Shown: positions 10,363 through 21,570, numbered from the stretch's first letter. The stretch is DNA of 64,000 bases from DATGEO01 sp035310015 (GCA_035310015.1 DATGEO010000074.1:4417-68416); one strand, 5' to 3'. Numbers and translations: made by a program. Notes: generated by a model not told the origin, from the letters alone.

Positions 10363-10869
10363 ATGGGGCGCTTGAGAACGACGCTGCTGGGGACCGTTTG
10401 CGCATTGACGCTCGTGGCCGGCGGGGCGGCGGTGGCCTCGGCCGACGAAGGCGGGACGCTGCTGACTTTTCATTCGATGACGGCCGTGACAGGATCCGCC
10501 GTGGGCGCGGTCAACGACCGCGGCATCACGGGCGGAGGCAAGCCCTGGGTGATCACCGCGGGGTCGGGCGTGCTGGATCGCGACGGTCACCTTCGGGTCT
10601 CGGTGACGGGCCTGGTGATCCCGGTCCCGCCTTTCAACGGCACCAACCCGGTCGGCAAGTTCGCCGCGATAGTGAGCTGCCGGACCACTCACAACGGGGT
10701 GATGAACATCCTCACCGCTCCCGTGACCACGAACTCGGCCGGCGACGCGACCATCGACACGACCGTGTCGCTGCCGCACCCGTGCATCCAGCCGATCGTG
10801 TTCGTGACCAGTCCGGGCGGCGCGTGGTTCGCGATGTCCAACAGCGAGGAGGACGACAACCCGAGCTAG
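10363..10869 (+). CDS. Secreted protein with signal peptide, unknown function
   Basis: A 168-residue exported protein. A Sec signal peptide covers about residues 1-27 (basic start, hydrophobic core LLGTVCALTLVAG, cleavage after AVASA). The mature part is beta-rich and contains two cysteines (the C of VSCRTTH and of HPCIQP) that could form a disulfide. I see no catalytic motif or known domain. GGAGG lies 7 nt before the ATG. It ends just before the operator of the next gene, so it is probably transcribed separately. Confidence 0.7.
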   Translation: MGRLRTTLLGTVCALTLVAGGAAVASADEGGTLLTFHSMTAVTGSAVGAVNDRGITGGGKPWVITAGSGVLDRDGHLRVSVTGLVIPVPPFNGTNPVGKFAAIVSCRTTHNGVMNILTAPVTTNSAGDATIDTTVSLPHPCIQPIVFVTSPGGAWFAMSNSEEDDNPS

Positions 10870-10872
10870 ACT

Positions 10873-10901
10873 ATTCGACTAGACAAATCGTCTAGTCGAA
10901 T
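10873..10901. promoter_or_regulatory. Perfect 12-bp-arm operator of the TetR-cupin pair
   Basis: Inverted repeat ATTCGACTAGAC - AAATC - GTCTAGTCGAAT: 29 bp with perfect arms. It lies immediately upstream of a TACGGT -10 box (10904-10909) and therefore covers the -35/spacer region, as a repressor operator would. Confidence 0.75.
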
Positions 10902-10903
10902 GC

Positions 10904-10909
10904 TACGGT
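10904..10909 (+). promoter_or_regulatory. -10 box of the TetR-cupin operon
   Basis: TACGGT, 7 nt before the ATG at 10917, giving a leaderless message. It is directly downstream of the 29-bp palindrome. Confidence 0.5.
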
Positions 10910-10916
10910 GTGCGGA

Positions 10917-11516
10917 ATGTCACCGCGGCGCTACCAGATGGCCAACCGTAGCGTCGCGGTTCGCGCCACACGCAGCCGGATCGTCAAGGCGGCCGTCCGG
11001 CTGCACGCCCGCAAGGGTGCGCTGCGCACGACCTGGGACGACATCGCGGTAGAGGCGTCCGTGTCCAGGGCGACGGTTTACCACCACTTTCCGTCCCTGG
11101 ACGAACTGGTCCCGGCCTGCGCACAGGTCGCATTCGACCTCATCGACGTGCCCTCGCCAGAGGAGGCGGCAGCCAGGTTCGCAGCCCTCCGCACTCCGCA
11201 TGATCGCCTCGCCCAGTTCACACGCGAGACGTGCCGGTGTTACGCCGCGGGCGCGCCCTGGCTGCGGGCGGCCTGGCGCGAGCGCGACGTGGTGCCGGCG
11301 ATGGGCGCGGCCGTGCACCGCCTGCAGCGCGCGCTTCGGGTTCTGCTGGACGCGGCGCTGGAAGGTGCGAGCATCGACCGCCGGCGTCATCCGGTGCTGG
11401 TGACGCTGCTCGACTTTCCGTTCTGGGACTCGCTCGACGCCGCCGCGGTTCCCCGAGGACGGATTCCACACGAGATTCAACGTCTGGCCGAGACGGTGAT
11501 CCGCAATGCGAGGTGA
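10917..11516 (+). CDS. TetR-family regulator
   Basis: A 199-residue TetR-type repressor. The helix-turn-helix spans roughly residues 17-60 (core ASVSRATVYHHFPS). The C-terminal ligand-binding region has conserved Trp/Arg residues in APWLRAAWRERD. ATG 10917 is chosen over a GTG 9 nt upstream because a TACGGT -10 box ends 7 nt before it. The stop overlaps the region of the next start (AGGTGA is both stop and ribosome-binding site), so the downstream cupin gene is translationally coupled. The 29-bp palindrome upstream suggests autoregulation. Confidence 0.85.
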   Translation: MSPRRYQMANRSVAVRATRSRIVKAAVRLHARKGALRTTWDDIAVEASVSRATVYHHFPSLDELVPACAQVAFDLIDVPSPEEAAARFAALRTPHDRLAQFTRETCRCYAAGAPWLRAAWRERDVVPAMGAAVHRLQRALRVLLDAALEGASIDRRRHPVLVTLLDFPFWDSLDAAAVPRGRIPHEIQRLAETVIRNAR

Positions 11517-11520
11517 CGAA

Positions 11521-12189
11521 ATGCGCGACCAGCTGTGGTTCCTCAACACGCTCGTCTCCGTGCACGTGCCGCACGGCACCGGCGTCGACGGCGTGTCGGT
11601 GCTCGAGTCGCGGGCGCCCCGCGGCGACTCGCCGCCGATGCACGTCCATCAGGAGGACGAGATCTTCCATGTGCTCGAAGGCGCCATGCGGATTCGCGTC
11701 GGGGACGAGGATCATGCCGTCAACGCGGGACAGACTCTTTTGGCTCCAAGCGGCACGCCGCACACGTATCTCGTTGAATCCGACGAGGCGCGCTGGCTGG
11801 TGGTGACCGCGCGCGGAGACTTCGAGCGGTTCGTGCGCGAGTTCAGCCGGCCGGCGCCGGGGGCCGAGCTACCCGAGCCGGCAGGGCCGCCATCGGCCGC
11901 CGAGGCGGAGGCGCTGGCCGCTGCGTGCCGCCGGCACGGGATCGAGCTCGTCGGGCCGCCCCTGCAACTAGCCGATCAGGACGCCGAGGCGGTCCGGCAG
12001 CTCGGCGATCTTCACCCGCTCCTGCTCGGTGGAGTCGCGCTGCCGGATCGTCACCGCGGTGTCGTCCAGGCTTTCGAAGTCCACCGTGACGCAGAAGGGT
12101 GTGCCGATCTCGTCCTGGCGCCGGTAGCGGCGGCCGATGTGGCCGCCGGTCTGGTCGTACTCGACGCGGAAGCGGCCCTGCAGCGCTGA
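11521..12189 (+). CDS. Cupin-domain protein with an antisense-overlapping C-terminal extension
   Basis: A single conserved cupin beta-barrel (about residues 25-110). The metal-binding pattern is present: HVHQEDEIFHVLEG in motif 1 and PSGTPHTY in motif 2, as in quercetinase-like cupins. ATG 11521 follows GAGGTGA, which overlaps the TetR stop; an ATG at 11506 is an alternative. Related proteins end close to HGIELVGPP, about residue 148. Here the frame runs on for 74 codons antisense to glyS. A TAG sits one base out of frame at 11969-11971, so a one-base slip in DNA or sequence would restore the expected 150-residue protein. Function is probably oxidation of, or sensing of, a small ligand linked to the TetR. 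Confidence 0.75.
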   Translation: MRDQLWFLNTLVSVHVPHGTGVDGVSVLESRAPRGDSPPMHVHQEDEIFHVLEGAMRIRVGDEDHAVNAGQTLLAPSGTPHTYLVESDEARWLVVTARGDFERFVREFSRPAPGAELPEPAGPPSAAEAEALAAACRRHGIELVGPPLQLADQDAEAVRQLGDLHPLLLGGVALPDRHRGVVQAFEVHRDAEGCADLVLAPVAAADVAAGLVVLDAEAALQR

Positions 12190-13260
12190 GCGCACGTCCC
12201 GCGCGACCCGGATGAGGTCTTCCTTCTTGGACAGCGGCACCACGGCGACCTGCACCGGGGCAACGTTCGGATGCAGCCGCAGCACCACGCGCGGCTCGTT
12301 GTTCACGACGTCCTCGTCGTAGGCGTCGAGGAGCAGCGTGACCACGATCCGGTCGACGCTCACCGCCGGCTCGATGACCCACGGGAGGTAGCGCTCGTTG
12401 GTCTCCGGGTCGAGGTAGGTCAGGTCGGTCTTCGACGCCTCCTGGTGAACGCGGAGGTCGAAGTCGGTGCGGTCGGCGACGCCCTCGAGCTCACCCCAGC
12501 CGAAGGGGAACTCGTACTCGATGTCGGTCGTCTGCTTCGAGTAGTGAGAGAGGGACTCCTTCGGATGGTCGTAGAAGCGAAGGCGTTCCGCTCTGACGCC
12601 GAGCACTTGCGTGTACCAGCGCATCCGCTCCTCGCGCCAGTAGCGGAACCACTCGTCGTCCTGCTCCGGCTTGACGAAGTACTCGAGCTCCATGAGCTCG
12701 AACTCGCGCAGGCGGAAGACGAAATTGCCCGGGGTGATCTCGTTGCGAAACGCGCGACCCTGCTGCGCGATGCCGAACGGGACGCGAACGCGCGTCGAGC
12801 TCGTGACGTTGCGGAAGTCGACGAACATGCCCTGCGCGGTTTCGGGCCGCAGGTACACCTCCGACGACGAGTCCTCCAGCGGCCCGACATGCGTCTTGAA
12901 CATGAGGTTGAAGAGCCGCGGCTCGGTCAGCGGGCCGCCGCACTCCGGGCATCTGTCACCCTCGACATGGTCGGCCCGCCAGCGCTTCTTGCACCGGCCG
13001 AGGCATTGACGCAGCGGGTCGACGAAGTTGGTCAGGTGACCGGACGCGGCCCACACCGCCGACGGCATGATGAGCGTCGACTCGAGCCCGACCACGTCAT
13101 CGCGCAGGTCGACCATGTGGCGCCACCACAGGTCGCGCACCGCGCGCTTGAGCGCGACGCCGTACGGGCCGTAGTCGTAGAAGCCCGAGACGCCGCCGTA
13201 GATCTCGCTCGAGGGGAAGATGAAGCCGCGCCGCTTGGCGAGCGCGACCACCTTCTCCAT
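11968..13260 (-). CDS. glyS: Glycyl-tRNA synthetase, single-chain (alpha2) type
   Basis: Class II aminoacyl-tRNA synthetase charging tRNA-Gly. 430 residues. The N-terminal catalytic start FIFPSSEIYGGVSGFYDYGP is near residues 12-31. There is a zinc-like CLGRCKK...CPECGG insert, class II motif 2 (RAFRNEITP), the motif 3 region, and a C-terminal anticodon-binding domain. ATG 13260 is chosen because MEKVVALAKRRG is the conserved start; upstream extension would enter recO. It lies 20 nt after recO and ends the glmU-prs-CBS-recO-glyS operon. Its stop CTAG is shared on both strands with the probable ancestral cupin stop. Confidence 0.95.
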   Translation of the reverse strand: MEKVVALAKRRGFIFPSSEIYGGVSGFYDYGPYGVALKRAVRDLWWRHMVDLRDDVVGLESTLIMPSAVWAASGHLTNFVDPLRQCLGRCKKRWRADHVEGDRCPECGGPLTEPRLFNLMFKTHVGPLEDSSSEVYLRPETAQGMFVDFRNVTSSTRVRVPFGIAQQGRAFRNEITPGNFVFRLREFELMELEYFVKPEQDDEWFRYWREERMRWYTQVLGVRAERLRFYDHPKESLSHYSKQTTDIEYEFPFGWGELEGVADRTDFDLRVHQEASKTDLTYLDPETNERYLPWVIEPAVSVDRIVVTLLLDAYDEDVVNNEPRVVLRLHPNVAPVQVAVVPLSKKEDLIRVARDVRSALQGRFRVEYDQTGGHIGRRYRRQDEIGTPFCVTVDFESLDDTAVTIRQRDSTEQERVKIAELPDRLGVLIG

Positions 13261-13280
13261 GAGCTGGTCGCGTTCGACTG

Positions 13281-14027
13281 TCAGGAGTGGGACCTCATGT
13301 CGTGCAGGAACTGTAGCGACTTGAGCCTGCGGTCGAGGTGATGCTCGAGCTGCGCCGTGAGCACGCTCTCGACCTCCCCCATGAGCGCGTCGTCGAGCTT
13401 GAGCCTGCGGTACGTCGTCAGGTCGCCGGCCGCCATCAGGCGCAGGACCTTGATCGCCGCCAGCGGCACGTGCGGCATCCCAGGCATCTCGCACTTCGAG
13501 CAGAGGAATCCGCCCGCCGAGGCGCTGAACGCCGCCGGCTTGGCCGCCAGCGGCTCCTCGCACGAGACGCAAACGTTGAGCTGCGGCGCGTAGCCGAGCA
13601 AGTCAAGGGCGGCCGTGAGGAAGTACGCCGACGCGCGCCGGGGATCAGTCTCGCGGGCCAGCTCGTCGAGCGCCGTGACCGTGAGCTCATAGACGCCGTC
13701 CACCGGGTGGCGATCCTCGCAAACGCGCTCCGCGAGCTCGGCGATCAGCGCCGCGTGCGACATGCGCTCGATCTCACCGGCGATGCGCGTGCCCGGCAGC
13801 CGCTGGACCTGCGCGACGACGTCGAGCTCTCCCCGGCCCTTCGCCAGCAGGACGTCGACGTGGCCGTACAGCTCGAGCGACGGTCCGAGCTTGCTTTCCG
13901 GCCGGCGCACGCCCTTGGCGATGGCGCCGACCTTCCCGTGCGTGCGCGTCAGCAGCGTGAAGATGCGGTCGGCCTCCCCATAGTCGAGCTTGCGCAGGAT
14001 GACGGCCTGGTCGCGGTAGGTGGTCAG
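13281..14027 (-). CDS. recO: DNA repair protein RecO, probable CTG start
   Basis: Recombination mediator that loads RecA with RecR in the RecF pathway. 248 residues. The N-terminal OB-fold is clear (TTYRDQAVILRKLDYGEADR at the very start). Then follow the helical domain and a zinc-finger-like CVSCEEP...CSKCEMPG (about residues 150-185). The conserved N-terminus demands translation from near 14027. The codon there is CTG, overlapping the TGA stop of the upstream gene as CTGA, with GGGGA 6 nt upstream. The next in-frame canonical start upstream is about 50 codons back inside the neighbouring gene. I infer a coupled CUG start. Confidence 0.9.
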   Translation of the reverse strand: MTTYRDQAVILRKLDYGEADRIFTLLTRTHGKVGAIAKGVRRPESKLGPSLELYGHVDVLLAKGRGELDVVAQVQRLPGTRIAGEIERMSHAALIAELAERVCEDRHPVDGVYELTVTALDELARETDPRRASAYFLTAALDLLGYAPQLNVCVSCEEPLAAKPAAFSASAGGFLCSKCEMPGMPHVPLAAIKVLRLMAAGDLTTYRRLKLDDALMGEVESVLTAQLEHHLDRRLKSLQFLHDMRSHS

Positions 14028-15391
14028 TGCTGGTCCCCGCTGTAGCCGTCCGACTCGGTGCGGTCTCGCTTCGGCGGCGTGAACCCCGCCTCGACCAGCG
14101 CGTCGTCGGGCCACGGCTCGGCCGAGGTGAGTCGCACCTGCTCCACTCGATTGCCGCGCGCCTGCTCGACCTTCCACTTCGCCCGCCCGCCCTGGAACTG
14201 AGCGCCCGGGGCCGGGATCGTGCCCAACGACGCGACGACGTAGCCGCCCACCGAGTCGTACTCGCCCGACTCGCTGATTCCCAGGCCCAGCCGCGAGTTG
14301 AGCTCGTCCATCGGATACCGCGCGTCGACGACCGCCTCCGTCGGGCTCACGAGCTTGACCTGCTCCTCCTCCGCCTGGTCGTACTCGTCGCGGATCTCGC
14401 CCACGATCTCCTCGAGCAAGTCCTCGAGCGAGACCAGGCCGGCGGTGCCGCCGTACTCGTCGACCACGACCATCATGTGCACCTTCTTCGAGCGCATCTC
14501 GTGCAGCAGCTCGTCGACCTTCTTCGTCTCGGGCGTGAAGAGGATGGGCCGCAGGATGCGGTCGATGTTGAACTCCGGCGCGCCGGCCAGCGTGTAGAAG
14601 AGCAGCAGGTCCTTGGCGTGGATCAGGCCGACGATGTGGTCGATGTCCTGCTTGAAGACCGGCAGCCGTGTGTGCCGGTGCTGCTTGAAGATGCGCACGA
14701 TGTCGGCCAGCGACGATCCCTTCTCGACCGCGACCATGTCGGTTCGCGGCACCATCACCTCGCGAACCGACTTGTCGCCGATCTCGATGATGCCGTGGAT
14801 CATGTCGTGCTCCTGCTCTTCGATCACGCCCTGCTCCTCAGAGACGTGCAGCAGGGTGATGAGCTCATCCTCGGTGAGGTACGGGGCCTTGGCCGCCCGG
14901 CCGCCCGTGAGGGCTCGCGACACGATGGTCACGGCCCACAGCACCGGGCTGAGGAACGTCGCCATGCGGTCGACCGGGCCCGCGGCCGCCAGGGCCACGC
15001 GCTCGGCATAGCGAATGGCCAGCGTCTTCGGCGTGACCTCCGCGAGCAAGAGGAGCAGGACCGACAGCAGCAGCGAAACGAGCAGCGCGAGCCACAGCCG
15101 CTGCTGCTCCGGCACGCCCCAGCCGTGGAACAGGTCGTCGGTGAGCAGGGTCGTCGAGCTCGAGGCGATGATCAGGGCGACCGTGTTGAGCAGAAGCACG
15201 GTGGAGAGGAATCGGTTCGGGTCCCGCTGCAGACGCTGGAGGGTGCGCGCCGCCGGGCTTCCCTCCTCGGCGAGATAGCGCACGCGCAGGCGGCCGACGG
15301 AGGTGAGCGCCGTCTCGGTTCCGCTCGCGAGGGCCGCGAGGACGAAGCAGACGACGATCACGACGAGCTCGATCCACTGCTGAGCGGTCAT
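14024..15391 (-). CDS. CNNM/CorC-type transporter (hemolysin-C family) with CBS pair
   Basis: 455-residue inner-membrane protein of the HlyC/CorC (TlyC) family, linked to Mg2+/Co2+ efflux or homeostasis. The N-terminal DUF21/CNNM membrane domain has four hydrophobic segments (about residues 8-25, 60-85, 95-118, 140-160). It is followed by two CBS motifs (VPRTDMVAVEKGSSLADIV and the second repeat near 270-330) and a C-terminal CorC-type domain. It sits between prs and recO, 6 nt behind prs and overlapping the recO start. The hemolysin name is historical; no toxin role is implied. Confidence 0.9.
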   Translation of the reverse strand: MTAQQWIELVVIVVCFVLAALASGTETALTSVGRLRVRYLAEEGSPAARTLQRLQRDPNRFLSTVLLLNTVALIIASSSTTLLTDDLFHGWGVPEQQRLWLALLVSLLLSVLLLLLAEVTPKTLAIRYAERVALAAAGPVDRMATFLSPVLWAVTIVSRALTGGRAAKAPYLTEDELITLLHVSEEQGVIEEQEHDMIHGIIEIGDKSVREVMVPRTDMVAVEKGSSLADIVRIFKQHRHTRLPVFKQDIDHIVGLIHAKDLLLFYTLAGAPEFNIDRILRPILFTPETKKVDELLHEMRSKKVHMMVVVDEYGGTAGLVSLEDLLEEIVGEIRDEYDQAEEEQVKLVSPTEAVVDARYPMDELNSRLGLGISESGEYDSVGGYVVASLGTIPAPGAQFQGGRAKWKVEQARGNRVEQVRLTSAEPWPDDALVEAGFTPPKRDRTESDGYSGDQH

Positions 15392-15397
15392 GCCGCC

Positions 15398-16387
15398 CTA
15401 GCGGAACAGCTCGCTGACGCTCCGGTTCTCGTGTACCCGGATGATCGCCTCAGCAAGCAGGGGGGCGACCGACAGCTGGGTGACCGGCGGCTTGAGCTTC
15501 TCCGCCGCCACCGGGACCGAGTCGGTGACGATCACGTGCTCGACCTTCGCCTTCTTCAAGCGCTCGACCGCGTCGCCGGTCAGCACCGGATGGGTCGCCG
15601 CGACGAGCACCTTGGTCGCGCCCTGGCTGTACAGCGACTGCGCCAGCTTCGAGATCGTTCCGCCGGTGGTGATGATGTCCTCGACCACCACGCAGTCCCG
15701 GCCCGACACGTCTCCTGAGACCGCGATCACCTCGACCGAGTCCTCGTCCGGCCGGCGCTTGTAGCCGAACGCGATGGGCGCGCCCATCTGGTTGGCCACC
15801 GCCTCGGCACGGCGGCCGCCGCCTGCGTCGGGTGCGACGACGGTCAGGTTGTGCAGGTCGAGCGTGCGCAGGTGGTCGGCGAAGATGCGGAAGGGAGACA
15901 GGTGGTCGGTCGGCACGTCGAAGAAGCCCTCGATGGCTTCGGCGTGCAGGTCGAGCAGCAGCAGGCGGTCGGCGCCCGCGAGCGTGATGAAGTTCGCGAC
16001 CAGCTTCGCGGAGATCGGCTCGCGCGGCTGGGTCTTGCGCTCCTTGCGCGCGTAGCCGTAGTAGGGCACGACGGCGGTCACGCGTCCGGCCGAGGCGCGG
16101 CGCAGAGCGTCCAGGATGATGAACAGCTCCATCAGGTGCTCGTTCACCGGGGGCGAGGTCGGCTGGATGACGAAGACGTCATGGCCGCGCATCGAGTCTT
16201 CGATCTTGACGTTGATCTCGCCGTCGGGGAAGCGGCGGAGGCGAGGATCGGTGAGGGGCACGCCAAGCTCGTGGGAGATTCGCTCGGCAAGCTCGGGATT
16301 GGCCGACCCAGCGATCAGCTTGAGCTCACCCCATGGCGAGGACGACTCGCTGGTGAACTCCACTGCCGTCTGCAACCTCCCGATCAC
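15398..16387 (-). CDS. prs: Ribose-phosphate pyrophosphokinase
   Basis: Makes PRPP from ribose-5-phosphate and ATP for nucleotide, His and Trp synthesis. 329 residues. Visible are RRFPDGEINVKI (substrate loop), the oligomer/ATP segment YYGYARKERKTQPREPIS, the metal site DLHAEAIEGFFD and the PRPP loop VVEDIITTGGTI. GTG start in a GTGA overlap with the glmU stop, so it is translationally coupled. GlmU and PRPP synthetase adjacency is common in Gram-positive-type bacteria. Confidence 0.96.
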   Translation of the reverse strand: MIGRLQTAVEFTSESSSPWGELKLIAGSANPELAERISHELGVPLTDPRLRRFPDGEINVKIEDSMRGHDVFVIQPTSPPVNEHLMELFIILDALRRASAGRVTAVVPYYGYARKERKTQPREPISAKLVANFITLAGADRLLLLDLHAEAIEGFFDVPTDHLSPFRIFADHLRTLDLHNLTVVAPDAGGGRRAEAVANQMGAPIAFGYKRRPDEDSVEVIAVSGDVSGRDCVVVEDIITTGGTISKLAQSLYSQGATKVLVAATHPVLTGDAVERLKKAKVEHVIVTDSVPVAAEKLKPPVTQLSVAPLLAEAIIRVHENRSVSELFR

Positions 16388-17712
16388 CTGCCGTCCGAGC
16401 TCACGGCCTTCCTCCGTATCACCCTAGCGGGAACCCCGACGGCTGTCGCGCCGTCGGGCACGTCCTTCGTGACCACCGAGCCCGCGCCCGTGCGTGACCC
16501 TTTGCCAAGTTTGACGGGCGCGACCAGCATCGTATCCACGCCGACGAAGGCGCCGTCACCGATCTCGGTGCGGTTCTTGACCTCGCCGTTGAAGTTGGCC
16601 GTGATGGTACCGGCGCCGATGTTGGCGTCCTCGCCCAGGTCGGTGTCGCCGAGGTAGGAGACATGCGGCACCTTGCTGCCGCGGCCGACCTTGCTGCGCA
16701 CCAGCTCGGCGAAGCTGCCGATGTGGACGTCCTCGGCCACCTCGGTGCCCGGGCGGAGCTTGGCGAACGGCCCGCAGTCCGAGCGGTCGCCCAGCCTCGC
16801 GTCCTCTATATGTACGTGCGGACCGACCCTGCACTCGGCGCCGATCACCGAACGGCCCTTGATCACGGTGAACGGCTCGATGACCGTGTCCTGGCCGATC
16901 TCGACCTGCCCGTCGATGAAGGTGCTGGCGGGATCGACGATGGTGACGCCGGCGAGCATGTGGCGCTCGAGGATGAGGGCGCGCATCGCCGCCGCGGCGA
17001 CCGCCAGGGTGGCGCGGTCGTTGATGCCCAGCGCCTCGTCGGCGTCCTCCAGCCGCACCAGCGCGACCGGCGACAGGTGCCGCAGCACGTCGGGCAGGTA
17101 GAACTCGCCCGCGCCGTTGTCGTCGGTGATCTTGCCCAGGGCCGACACCAGCGGCTCGCCCTGGAAGCAGTAAAGGCCGACGTTGAACTCCTTGACCTCG
17201 AGCTGCTCGTGCGTCGCGTCCTTGCGCTCGACGATCTCGCTGAAGGAGCCGTCCTGCTTGCGGATGACGCGGCCGTCGTCGCGCCTCGAGTCTTCCACGG
17301 TCGCGATCGTGGCCTGGGCGCCGGAGCTGCGATGGGCCTCGACGACTTTGCGCACGCTTTCGGCCGTGAGCAGCGGCGAGTCGCCGTTGACCACGATCAC
17401 GTCGCCGTTCTCCAGCTCCTGCGCCGGGACCTGCTTGACCGCGTCGCCCGTGCCCCTCGCCTCACGCTGGTACACGATCTCGATCTTCTGCTTCGAGCCG
17501 TCGATCGGATAGGAGTCGAGGTGGGCGGCGACCTCCGAGTGGTGCGAGCTCACGATCGCCTTGATGTCGCTCGCGCCCGCCGCGACCACCGCGTCCACGA
17601 CCCAGTCGACCATGGGCCGGCCACAGATCGGGTGCAGCACCTTCGGAACGCGCGACCGCATCCGGGTGCCGTGACCGGCGGCGAGGATGACAGCCGTGAG
17701 GCCTTCTTTCAG
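16384..17712 (-). CDS. glmU: Bifunctional GlmU (UDP-GlcNAc synthesis), probable CTG start
   Basis: Acetylates GlcN-1-P and then uridylates it to UDP-GlcNAc for peptidoglycan. The N-terminal nucleotidyltransferase has LAAGHGTRM and PKVLH. The C-terminal left-handed beta-helix carries the acetyltransferase His in VPHVSYLGD and the NIGAGTITANF turn. Conservation requires translation through ILAAGHGTRM. Between an in-frame stop upstream and that motif there is no ATG, GTG or TTG. CTG at 17712 gives a 442-residue protein starting KEGLTAVILAAG, right for the family. A perfect TATAAT ends 9 nt upstream, so the leader is nearly absent. First gene of a five-gene operon. Confidence 0.95.
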   Translation of the reverse strand: MKEGLTAVILAAGHGTRMRSRVPKVLHPICGRPMVDWVVDAVVAAGASDIKAIVSSHHSEVAAHLDSYPIDGSKQKIEIVYQREARGTGDAVKQVPAQELENGDVIVVNGDSPLLTAESVRKVVEAHRSSGAQATIATVEDSRRDDGRVIRKQDGSFSEIVERKDATHEQLEVKEFNVGLYCFQGEPLVSALGKITDDNGAGEFYLPDVLRHLSPVALVRLEDADEALGINDRATLAVAAAAMRALILERHMLAGVTIVDPASTFIDGQVEIGQDTVIEPFTVIKGRSVIGAECRVGPHVHIEDARLGDRSDCGPFAKLRPGTEVAEDVHIGSFAELVRSKVGRGSKVPHVSYLGDTDLGEDANIGAGTITANFNGEVKNRTEIGDGAFVGVDTMLVAPVKLGKGSRTGAGSVVTKDVPDGATAVGVPARVIRRKAVSSDGR

Positions 17713-17721
17713 GGCGGAGAA

Positions 17722-17727
17722 ATTATA
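17722..17727 (-). promoter_or_regulatory. -10 box of the glmU operon
   Basis: Perfect TATAAT on the minus strand, 9 nt before the CTG codon taken as the glmU start. No clear TTGACA lies 16-18 bp further upstream. Confidence 0.6.
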
Positions 17728-17784
17728 CGGGGCCGCAGTTCGAGCTCCCGTAACGGCGGCCGCGTCCTCCCGTTATCTGCGTGC

Positions 17785-19026
17785 ATGAGACTGGCGGCCG
17801 TGCTTGCGATCACGATGCTGGCCGCGTGCACCTCGACGACCGGCGCCCCTGCACCGAGCACGTCCGCCACACCACCGGCAACCGCGTCCTCGGAGCCGAC
17901 GGCCGCCGCCTCAGGCGGCGCCATCAATCCGCCCTCCCCCACACCCCCGCAGATCAACTCGCCCACCGTCTCGTGCCGGACGGGCGCCAGCCCGACCGCG
18001 ATGGTGATGACCGGCGGCTACTTCGGCCACCTGATCTACGACGTTACCGATCCGGTTCATCCGCGCCTGGTGTGCACGGTCAGGGCCACGTCCGCGCACC
18101 TCTTCACCGGCGACACGTTCGCCTACCTCAAGCCGGTCTCGCAGACCGACACCGACGTGATCCTGCACTCCATCGGAAGCGGCAACGAAAGCAAGGTGGC
18201 GAGCTTTCCGGTCAACGTCACCGATCCGGGCCTGAACGCCGTCTCGGACGAAGCCTGGACGCCCGACGGAAGCATCCTCGCCTACACCGTGGCCGACCCG
18301 AGCCGCTACACGGTCAGGGTCTGGCTCTACTCGCAGGGCCGCTCGCGCGAGGTGCACGACTACGGCCAGGGCATAGGCGACTGCGTCTGCCGCTTCGGCC
18401 TACCGCCGCAGGTGCTCGCCTTCTCGCCGGATGGCGAGTATCTCGTCGACGGCTGGGCCGCGGGTAAGGGTGCGACGCCGCTGACCGTGATTCGGGTCGC
18501 GGACGGCGCCCTTGTGTACACGGCGGACATCTCCGACTCCAACGCGGTCTGGAGCCGCACGGGCCATCAGCTCTTTCTCATAGGCAACGGCGTGCAGTCG
18601 TGGACGCCCGAGAGCGGCGCGCAGGGGATGCTGGGCAATGCGTGGTCGTTCCTGCCCGGTCTGTCGCCCGACGGCTCGGCCGCCGCCTACACCGCGTATT
18701 CCGATCCCGCCACGCAGCTGCAGCCGCGCGTGTACACCTACGACCTCAAGTCGCAGCGAGCGAGCCTGGTCGTCGACAAGATGCGCACGCAGATCCTGTT
18801 CGTCAAAGACGGCTGGGTCTGGTATCTCGAAGAAACCGCCTGCGCGTCGACGGACCAGTGCCCCGGCAGCACGGAACCCACCGGCAACGTGTTGGCGATG
18901 CAGCTCGCGACCGGCGTCGAGCAGCCCGTGAGCTTCGCTCCGGCGGAGAACCCGACCGCTCTGAGCGGCGCCATGGGATCGTGGCTGGGCGTCTTCGCGC
19001 CAGGGGAGTTCTGGCCTTCCAGCTGA
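17785..19026 (+). CDS. Lipoprotein with TolB/WD40-like beta-propeller
   Basis: 413-residue lipoprotein. The signal peptide ends in lipobox LAAC with Cys near residue 15, followed by a Ser/Thr/Pro-rich linker to about residue 60. The rest is a run of beta-propeller blades with repeated SPDGS/SPDGE-type turns (AWTPDGSILAYT, AFSPDGEYLVDG, GLSPDGSAAAYT). Expected location is the outer face of the cytoplasmic membrane. No enzymatic motif is seen; such propellers usually bind proteins or glycans. It is divergent from glmU and followed by lon, which has its own promoter. Confidence 0.82.
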   Translation: MRLAAVLAITMLAACTSTTGAPAPSTSATPPATASSEPTAAASGGAINPPSPTPPQINSPTVSCRTGASPTAMVMTGGYFGHLIYDVTDPVHPRLVCTVRATSAHLFTGDTFAYLKPVSQTDTDVILHSIGSGNESKVASFPVNVTDPGLNAVSDEAWTPDGSILAYTVADPSRYTVRVWLYSQGRSREVHDYGQGIGDCVCRFGLPPQVLAFSPDGEYLVDGWAAGKGATPLTVIRVADGALVYTADISDSNAVWSRTGHQLFLIGNGVQSWTPESGAQGMLGNAWSFLPGLSPDGSAAAYTAYSDPATQLQPRVYTYDLKSQRASLVVDKMRTQILFVKDGWVWYLEETACASTDQCPGSTEPTGNVLAMQLATGVEQPVSFAPAENPTALSGAMGSWLGVFAPGEFWPSS

Positions 19027-19059
19027 GCTTGCGAGTGGCTCGTTCCAAGGTCCACGGTC

Positions 19060-19065
19060 TACTGT
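19060..19065 (+). promoter_or_regulatory. -10 box of lon
   Basis: TACTGT ending 6 nt before the GTG start of lon, implying a leaderless transcript. No heat-shock operator (CIRCE or HAIR) is visible nearby. Confidence 0.5.
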
Positions 19066-19071
19066 GGTGAC

Positions 19072-21570
<2,499 letters not shown>

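Noticed and set aside
13261..13572. 104-residue N-terminal extension of GlyRS
   Set aside because: It overlaps recO and is low-complexity; the conserved synthetase start is at 13260.
16663..17784. Extension of the propeller lipoprotein upstream through glmU
   Set aside because: The extension is antisense to glmU; the lipoprotein signal peptide begins at the ATG at 17785.
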